This document shows positions 58,868 to 64,000 of a DNA stretch of 64,000 nucleotides, piece after piece. Each line of letters opens with the position of its first letter. Positions within the stretch are counted from its first letter, which is position 1. A program made the translations under genes and the position numbers. Source of the DNA: Mycetocola tolaasinivorans (GTDB taxonomy: Bacteria > Actinomycetota > Actinomycetes > Actinomycetales > Microbacteriaceae); assembly GCF_003667565.1 (NCBI RefSeq), contig NZ_RCUX01000001.1, positions 124,001 to 188,000 of the forward strand, written 5' to 3'. Under the pieces are notes generated by a model. The model saw only the letters and a list, made by a program, of their open reading frames with translations. It ran no database searches and had not been told where the DNA came from.

Positions 58868-59880
58868 CTCGCGGATCGGCATCGAGGGTGGCCAAAGCCG
58901 AAGAGATCGCGCTGGCGATCGACATCGGTGGGACCACCATCAAAGCCGCCGCGCTTGATCGTTCCGGCGGGGTGTACGGCGAGGTGACGGTTCCCACACA
59001 TGACCGTCTGCGCGGCCCGCTGGACGGCGTCCGCCTGGTCCTCCGCGAGCTGCAGCGTCAGCTCGCGGAGGCCGGGCGCGATGCACACCGGGTGGGGATC
59101 GCCTCACCCGGGCTCGTGGACACCCCCGCGGGGACGGTGGCGTACGCCGCCAACCTGGGGTGGCGCGATCTCGCCCTGACCGACGTGATCGCCGCCGAGT
59201 TTGACCTCCCGGCCACCCTGCTGCACGATGCGCGCGCCGGTGCGGTTGCCGAGCGCGCGGTCCTTCTGGGTGCGGGCGAGACCGCCGACTCGCTGGTCTT
59301 TGTGCCCATTGGCACGGGGGTGTCGGCCGCGATCCTCGACGGCGGTCGCTTCGTGGCCGGCGGTTCCGGCGGCGCGGGGGAGTTTGGGCACATCGTGGTG
59401 GTGCCAGGCGGAGAGCCCTGCCCGTGCGGTCTTGCCGGATGCGTGGAAATCTATGCGTCCGCCGCCAGCATTCTGCGCCGCTACCGCGAGCGCGGCGGGA
59501 ACGCCGAGGGCACCGAACAGATCGTGGCGCGCCTCGCGACCGACACGCGCGCGGCCGAGGTCTGGACCGATGCGATCGACGCGCTCGCCCGCGGACTGGC
59601 GGCGGTTTCTGCGCTGCTTGATCCCGCCATGATCGTCATCGGCGGTGGGCTCGGCCAGGCGGGCGACGCCCTGCTGGATCCCCTGCGCGCTCGTGCCCGC
59701 ACACTCCTCCCCTGGAAGCCATTCCCGCCGCTCCGAGCTTCGGTCACCGGGGCGCGAGCCGGCCTCGTCGGTGCGGGCGTCGCCGCCTGGCGAGACGATG
59801 CCCCCGACGCGACGTTCGTACGCACCGCGGTAACGAACCTTGCCCGCTCCGCCGCCGCGCGCGGTCGCCAGGCGAGCTAG
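58864..59880 (+). CDS. ROK-family sugar kinase
   Basis: 338 residues from ATG 58864, overlapping the GH20 stop (ATGA). ATP-binding LAIDIGGTTIKAAALDRSG, catalytic Asp in the VIAAEFDLPATLLHDARAGAVAE region, and the zinc site EPCPCGLAGCVEIYAS. Likely phosphorylates a free hexose or N-acetylhexosamine released by the hexosaminidase. No DNA-binding domain, so an enzyme, not a NagC-type repressor. Confidence 0.92.
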   Translation: MTRGSASRVAKAEEIALAIDIGGTTIKAAALDRSGGVYGEVTVPTHDRLRGPLDGVRLVLRELQRQLAEAGRDAHRVGIASPGLVDTPAGTVAYAANLGWRDLALTDVIAAEFDLPATLLHDARAGAVAERAVLLGAGETADSLVFVPIGTGVSAAILDGGRFVAGGSGGAGEFGHIVVVPGGEPCPCGLAGCVEIYASAASILRRYRERGGNAEGTEQIVARLATDTRAAEVWTDAIDALARGLAAVSALLDPAMIVIGGGLGQAGDALLDPLRARARTLLPWKPFPPLRASVTGARAGLVGAGVAAWRDDAPDATFVRTAVTNLARSAAARGRQAS

Positions 59881-59884
59881 CGAG

Positions 59885-60616
59885 CTAGTCAGAACCGTTT
59901 TCTGCTGGGTCGTCGGGCGCCGTAGCGCTTCCGGGAATGCCGATCGCGTGCAGATAGCCCAGGATCGAGCGCTCGAGATTGACGGTGTGTGGGGCGTACT
60001 CCCACTGGATCTGCAGGCCGTCGGTAAGGGCCACGATGTGCTGGGCGGCATCGTAGGCCGAGACGGCGGGGGAGCCCATGCCCAGCCGCGCGTAGGTGCG
60101 CTCGATCGAATCCCGCAGCAGGTCGATCACACCCTCATAGCGGCGGACAAAGTGCTCGTGTGCCGGGTGGCCGGGATCGGTGGCCTCGCTCGAAATCTTC
60201 ACGTACAGCGGAATCATATAGAGCTGATCGGTGATGCGGTGCAGACCATCGAGGTACCAGCGCAGTTCGATCAGGGGATCGGCGGAGTGGCTGTCGCCCG
60301 CGTGGAGTTCTTCCAGCTGCTCGCGCAGCGCGGCGGCGGCCACGCGGTCACGGCCCACCATGAGGCGCATCAGGATCTCGTCCTTATTGGCGAAGTGGTG
60401 CAGGAGACCAACGTGGGTGATTTCGGCCCGCGCGGCAATTTCGCGCAGCGAGACGGCGTTGAAGCCGGACTCGGCAAAGAGCTCCAGGGCCGCGTCCAAA
60501 ATGCGCTGCTGGGTGCGCTCACCCTTGGAGCCCTTTTTGGGAATGCGAGCCCGTGACTGAGCCATCGTCAGGACCGCCGACGTCGCGCCAGTGTCGGGTT
60601 TTTCCGGGGTGTCCAT
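59885..60616 (-). CDS. TetR-family regulator, right copy
   Basis: 243 residues. Helix-turn-helix FAESGFNAVSLREIAARAEITHVGLLHHFANKDEI, ligand domain with ISSEATDPGHPAHEHF and GLQIQWEY, all shared with the TetR protein at 51287-51946. It converges on the ROK gene with 4 bases between stops. Together with the left copy it brackets the transporter-hydrolase operon; the two may read the same or sister ligands. Confidence 0.9.
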   Translation of the reverse strand: MDTPEKPDTGATSAVLTMAQSRARIPKKGSKGERTQQRILDAALELFAESGFNAVSLREIAARAEITHVGLLHHFANKDEILMRLMVGRDRVAAAALREQLEELHAGDSHSADPLIELRWYLDGLHRITDQLYMIPLYVKISSEATDPGHPAHEHFVRRYEGVIDLLRDSIERTYARLGMGSPAVSAYDAAQHIVALTDGLQIQWEYAPHTVNLERSILGYLHAIGIPGSATAPDDPAENGSD

Positions 60617-60724
60617 GAGGCACTAGCTTACGGCTTATCGGGCGTTGGAACCGGCAACCGGACGCGTGTTTCCGTGTCGGGACGGATGCGGTGGCGGATG
60701 CGTTTCGGGGCCCGGTGAACGGAA

Positions 60725-60756
60725 CCGGCCGGATCCTCTGGGGAGAATCCGGCCGG
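60725..60756 (-). terminator. Terminator after the right LPxTG gene
   Basis: Perfect 10-bp stem CCGGCCGGAT / ATCCGGCCGG with a 12-base loop, 26 bases past the stop. Confidence 0.72.
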
Positions 60757-60781
60757 CCTCGGCGTGCGATACCGCTGAGGG

Positions 60782-62599
60782 TTAGCTCACCGCCCGGCGG
60801 CGACGGGCACCGATATAGAGGATGCCGCCCAGCGCGACCAGCACGCTGATCGGCAGGAGGAGCCCGCCACCGTTCGCACCGGTGTCCGGCAGGTCCGACC
60901 CCTGACCGTCGCCGCTACCCGCCGTGTTTCCGGGGCTGGCGGTGTTCGGAGGGACTGATCCATCCGTCGGGGTGGCTGAGCCATCCGTCGGGGGTACCGA
61001 TCCATCCGTCGGGGTGGCCGAGGCGGTCTGAGTCGGGTTCCCCGGTGTGGAGGACGGATCGGGTGAGCTGGTCGTGGGTGTGGTGTTGCTGGGTTCCGGA
61101 GTGCTGCTGCTGGTGGGTGTGGTGTTGCTGGGTTCCGGAGTGCTGCTGCTGGTGGGTGTGGTGTTGCTGGGTTCCGGAGTGCTGGTTGTGGGTTCCGTGG
61201 CCGTGGGGCTGGGGCTTGATGCGCGCTCCTTTGCTCTCACCGTGATGGTGACCGAGGCGTCGAGGGGGAGTGCGCCCTCGGGGCGCGAAAACGGTGCCTC
61301 TTCAGCGGCGTCCACGAGGTTCTGGGCGAGAACGTCGGGGATGTGTGAATCCGTAGAGGACCCCTCGCCGCGGAAGGCGCTCGACTCCTCCGGGAGGACG
61401 AGGTACACGGTGACGGGTACGGTGTAGACACCGGGTGCCGTGGCGGAGCCGCTCAGGTGCAGCGTAAACGGGTCTGCCGCATCCGGGTCGGACGCGTTTT
61501 CGTCTGGTTTCTCTTCGCCCAGTTCGCTGGTTTCCGAGTTCGTGTCGCCCGGTTCCTCTGCCTCGGATTCTTCCTCGAGCGGTTTCGGCTCGGCGAAGGT
61601 TGCACTGAGGCTGAGCCCCTCGGGGAGCCCGGACACGTGGAGCTTCGTGGGGAGCTCGATCAGTCCAAAGTAGGGGGAAGACGCAACATCCTCAGAGAAC
61701 GTGACCTTCACCTCCTGATCTACCGTCTCACCCTCAACGACGGCGGTGTCAGTGAGGGAAAACGGAGCTCCGGGCGTGCGATGGCTCTCTCCGAAATGTG
61801 AGTCGACTGAGGCGAGAAGCGGACGGGTAAAGGCCAGTGCTGCGTCGAGGGAACTGGGAAAAATGTTCGGGAAGTCAACCGCGAGTGCCGTCACTGCGAG
61901 GTGACGCGCACCCGTTGTGGAGCTGGAGAAATCAAGGGTGTTGCTAATCAGGTTGACCGGCGCGGTAATGGTGGAGGGCGTTCCGTTTGATGTGACGGAT
62001 ACGCCGGTAATGATCGAGGCCAGATTACTCTGGGATGAGCTGTACGTCAGCAGGGTGTTTCCGTTGGGTTCAACGACGGTGTCCGCGTTGGAATTGAGGG
62101 ACCCACTAAAGGTTGTTGTGAGGGCGTCGATGTTGTCGCCGTCGATGTTGTAAGACCATCGCACGTAGTTTCCCTCGAGGGTCAGGGTGAGTGTGACCGC
62201 GTAGGCGCTGTCGAGAGAGTCCCCGGAGTTACCTCGGAGAATGACCTCGGTTTTGTCGCCGGCGCGGGTCTCGACCTCTCGGCTGTCTGCCGCAAAGCGC
62301 CAGGTTTTGTCACCCGTACTGAGGGTGAGAAAACCGAATTGGCCAAACGCGTTTCCCGGCCATCCGAAGATGTTTGGCACGGTTCGGAAGGGGAGGCCGG
62401 AACCTACTGTACCGCTGACGGCACTGACTGGCCCCCAGAGGAAGGAAGACGTTCGGACAGCCTCAATGCTGAGGGGAACTGCCGTAGCCGTTTGGAGGGA
62501 AGCGACACCCAGGAGGGAGCCGCCGAGCAGGGCGAGGGTTGCGCCTGCGGCGGTGATGCGGCGGGTTCGGGTGCCCGTACGCGGGGTTGAGGTTTTCAC
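60782..62599 (-). CDS. LPxTG cell-wall-anchored surface protein, right copy
   Basis: 605 residues from GTG 62599 (TTG 62608 possible). Signal peptide ending near TATAVP, then the same beta-rich domain as the left copy (FGWPGNAFGQFGFLTLSTGDKTWRFAADSR against the left WADNTFNGIGYFLLREGDREWSFAADSE) and the GVYTVPVTVYLVL strand. The stalk has three T-P-E-P-S-N-T-T-P-T-S-S-S repeats, then LPDTG, a membrane helix and ARRRRAVS. Exposed on the cell wall; function unknown. Confidence 0.85.
   Translation of the reverse strand: MKTSTPRTGTRTRRITAAGATLALLGGSLLGVASLQTATAVPLSIEAVRTSSFLWGPVSAVSGTVGSGLPFRTVPNIFGWPGNAFGQFGFLTLSTGDKTWRFAADSREVETRAGDKTEVILRGNSGDSLDSAYAVTLTLTLEGNYVRWSYNIDGDNIDALTTTFSGSLNSNADTVVEPNGNTLLTYSSSQSNLASIITGVSVTSNGTPSTITAPVNLISNTLDFSSSTTGARHLAVTALAVDFPNIFPSSLDAALAFTRPLLASVDSHFGESHRTPGAPFSLTDTAVVEGETVDQEVKVTFSEDVASSPYFGLIELPTKLHVSGLPEGLSLSATFAEPKPLEEESEAEEPGDTNSETSELGEEKPDENASDPDAADPFTLHLSGSATAPGVYTVPVTVYLVLPEESSAFRGEGSSTDSHIPDVLAQNLVDAAEEAPFSRPEGALPLDASVTITVRAKERASSPSPTATEPTTSTPEPSNTTPTSSSTPEPSNTTPTSSSTPEPSNTTPTTSSPDPSSTPGNPTQTASATPTDGSVPPTDGSATPTDGSVPPNTASPGNTAGSGDGQGSDLPDTGANGGGLLLPISVLVALGGILYIGARRRRAVS
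61074..61190. repeat. 39-base tandem repeat in the LPxTG stalk
   Basis: Three near-identical 39-base units (starts 61074, 61113, 61152; the last degenerate at its end) encode 13-residue units of the Pro/Ser/Thr stalk. Sites like this change copy number by slippage, altering stalk length. Confidence 0.85.
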
Positions 62600-62711
62600 G
62601 AATTCCAATCACAGGGGCCGCCCGGAATTACCGGGCTGGGTGCCCGCACCGGCGCGAGGTTTGCTAGGAATTGTAGTTTAAAACGCGAAATATAAATACG
62701 TTTTGTTATAG
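62600..62711. other. AT-rich upstream region of the right LPxTG gene
   Basis: Contains the AT-rich tract at about 62665-62715, unusual for this genome; probably holds the promoter of the surface protein. Confidence 0.4.
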
Positions 62712-62756
62712 AAAAAACACCCCACTCCGTGGTATACGTACCGTGAATGTGGGGTG
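62712..62756 (-). terminator. Intrinsic terminator of the export/TetR operon
   Basis: On the minus strand, CACCCCAC pairs with GTGGGGTG (8 bp, long loop with a weaker inner stem), followed directly by TTTTTT. Confidence 0.8.
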
Positions 62757-62774
62757 CTGCTAGAGAGTGGTGAT

Positions 62775-63344
62775 TTAGCCCAAAACCGCCGCTACCGCAT
62801 CGGCGATCACGAGGTATTCCTGCTCGAGGGTCGGGCGCTCGGCCCCCGCCATGCGGCCAATCGCCAGGCCGTCGGCGATGGCCATGAGGAGGCGGGCATG
62901 GCGCTCAACGTCTGCCTCATTCAGTGCGCCCTCGGTGGCGAGAAGGGTGAGCCAGGCGCGGATTCTGCCGCGCGCGTGATCGGCGTAGAAGCCCCAGATC
63001 TCATCCGCGCCCGGGACCGCGGCGGGGCCCAGGAAGGTGCTGACGGCCAGACGCAGGGAATCCGAGGTGATCTCCGGGGGAACAAACTGTTCGAGGCACT
63101 CGCGGAGTCGTTCGGCGGCGGGGATTAGCGGATCGGCGATGCGAAGATCGGCGACGGTCTCGTCAAAAAACGTGGCGAGGACCGCGTGGTGCAGGTCTTT
63201 TTGGGAGGGGAAATAGTGTCGCAGGGTGCTCGCTCCCACGCCCGCGCGCGCGGCCACGGCCCGCACGCTGATCCCGTGCGGATCCTGCTCCACGAGCTGT
63301 GCGCGCGCTGCGCTGACGATGTCTGCGCGACGATCGATGGTCAT
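62775..63344 (-). CDS. TetR-family regulator
   Basis: 189 residues. DNA-binding part IVSAARAQLVEQDPHGISVRAVAARAGVGASTLRHYFPSQKDL, with the LRHYF recognition helix seen in many drug-efflux repressors, and a compact C-terminal ligand domain. Not closely similar to the two TetR copies in the sugar cluster. It follows the export-like gene by 63 bases in the same direction, with a strong palindrome ahead of both. Confidence 0.9.
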   Translation of the reverse strand: MTIDRRADIVSAARAQLVEQDPHGISVRAVAARAGVGASTLRHYFPSQKDLHHAVLATFFDETVADLRIADPLIPAAERLRECLEQFVPPEITSDSLRLAVSTFLGPAAVPGADEIWGFYADHARGRIRAWLTLLATEGALNEADVERHARLLMAIADGLAIGRMAGAERPTLEQEYLVIADAVAAVLG

Positions 63345-63407
63345 GCGAATCCTCCCGGGATGGTGCGGGGTGGCGGCGGCACCCCGCCACCACCCCGTCG
63401 GTACCTC

Positions 63408-63875
63408 CTAGTGTAGGAGCTGGGCCAGGCCAAAGCTGGCAATGGTGCCGGTGACGACACCCCAGGCGACGATCGAGACGACCTGCCAGAGAATGACCTT
63501 CGCACGCTTGGCACCGAGCCCGATGAGTAGCAGCGAGGTGATCTGGATTGGGTGAACCAGCAGCGACACTCCGGGAACGCCGAAGCGTTCGAGCATGCGC
63601 CTGACCTTTTCGCGGCGCGGGGAGTCGGGGGTGAAGGTCCGGTTCTTTCGTGCGCGTTCGCGGATCGCATCGGCTCCGAAAATCAGGGCCAGAACAATGA
63701 TGAGGTTACCGGCGATGGCGGCGGACGCCGCGACGATGGGGTTGAGTCCGGCGAAGACGCCGATCACGGTGCCCAGATAGGACTCCACGAACGGGATCAT
63801 GCCGATCAGGACAACCCCGAGTACCTGCAGCCACTCGGGGAGGCCGCTGACGAAGTCTTGCAGGGTGTCGATCAT
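63408..63875 (-). CDS. Small multidrug-export-like membrane protein
   Basis: 155 residues, four membrane segments. GMIPFVESYLGTVIGVFAGLNPIVAASAAIAGN is the family core, and FGVPGVSLLVHPIQITSLLLIGLGAKRAKVILWQ is shared in pattern with the protein at 5006-5656 (FGVPGASILAPAALPTMLTAAFFVASGVPKGWVILWQ). Lacks the hydrophilic insert of that paralog. Probably co-transcribed with the TetR gene behind it. Confidence 0.8.
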   Translation of the reverse strand: MIDTLQDFVSGLPEWLQVLGVVLIGMIPFVESYLGTVIGVFAGLNPIVAASAAIAGNLIIVLALIFGADAIRERARKNRTFTPDSPRREKVRRMLERFGVPGVSLLVHPIQITSLLLIGLGAKRAKVILWQVVSIVAWGVVTGTIASFGLAQLLH

Positions 63876-63924
63876 GGGGATCCTTCGGTTTTGGGGGTGG
63901 TGAGCGTGCGGATGCGCATCGCGT

Positions 63925-63952
63925 TAGTACAGCGTACCAGCACAGTGTACTA
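63925..63952. promoter_or_regulatory. Palindromic operator upstream of the export/TetR operon
   Basis: Perfect TAGTACA...TGTACTA arms separated by 14 bases, 50 bases before the export gene start. Fits the site size of a TetR dimer pair. Confidence 0.7.
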
Positions 63953-64000
63953 ATTGATTGCACGGGCCGCGGATCGCGGAATTACGCCTCGCCCGAAAAC

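Noticed and set aside
61074..61190. Regular repeats considered as a CRISPR array
   Set aside because: Units are adjacent with no spacers and encode an in-frame protein stalk.

Overview
This is a high-GC Gram-positive chromosome segment, most likely from an actinomycete of the Microbacteriaceae type. That assignment is an inference from several traits: GTG/ATGA-overlapping operons, DtxR-type iron boxes, an auxiliary tryptophanyl-tRNA synthetase, permease-ATPase fusions and LPxTG proteins. I see no rRNA, tRNA, CRISPR array, insertion sequence or phage genes. Almost all of it is ordinary chromosome. The clear exception is about 9.6-12.3 kb, where AT content rises and two genes are visibly broken.

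Layout. 0-9.6 kb: start of a DUF3892 gene at the left edge, an acyltransferase-CapA fusion, a MerR regulator/GPP34 pair divergent from a small multidrug-export-like protein, a lipoprotein and hrpB. 9.6-12.4 kb: accessory/decay zone with an isochorismatase-fold gene that has lost its catalytic segment, a headless acetyltransferase remnant and a low-GC membrane protein of unknown function. 12.4-22.3 kb: membrane protein, trpS preceded by a Trp-Trp-Trp leader peptide and an attenuator hairpin, DedA protein, a two-component system, a second acyltransferase, and an SDR/NTF2-like operon behind a MerR-type promoter. 22.4-26.5 kb: superoxide dismutase behind a SoxR-like dyad, an aldo/keto reductase and an AbiE toxin-antitoxin pair.

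26.6-36 kb is an iron/siderophore region. Two paralogous uptake operons are transcribed away from each other, each with an iron box, and a translationally coupled pair of AraC regulators sits between them. Only the right-hand operon carries an ATPase. 36-40.6 kb: ArfB, an RtcB-type RNA ligase, a fatty-acid desaturase, a thioredoxin/DUF4395 pair and an SdpI-like protein. 40.7-44.8 kb: an acyl-CoA ligase/thiolase/CHY zinc-finger operon with a strong palindromic operator, then TetR and SDR genes. 44.8-47.2 kb: an arsenic cluster, arsC divergent from arsR-arsB.

47.2-62.6 kb reads as one functional block for uptake and breakdown of a beta-linked, probably N-acetylglucosamine-containing oligosaccharide. 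It holds a GH3 glycosidase, an Opp/Dpp-type ABC transporter, a GH20 hexosaminidase and a ROK sugar kinase. On each side stands one member of a TetR pair and, outside that, one member of a pair of related LPxTG surface proteins. The window ends with a TetR-controlled paralog of the small export protein seen at 5 kb.
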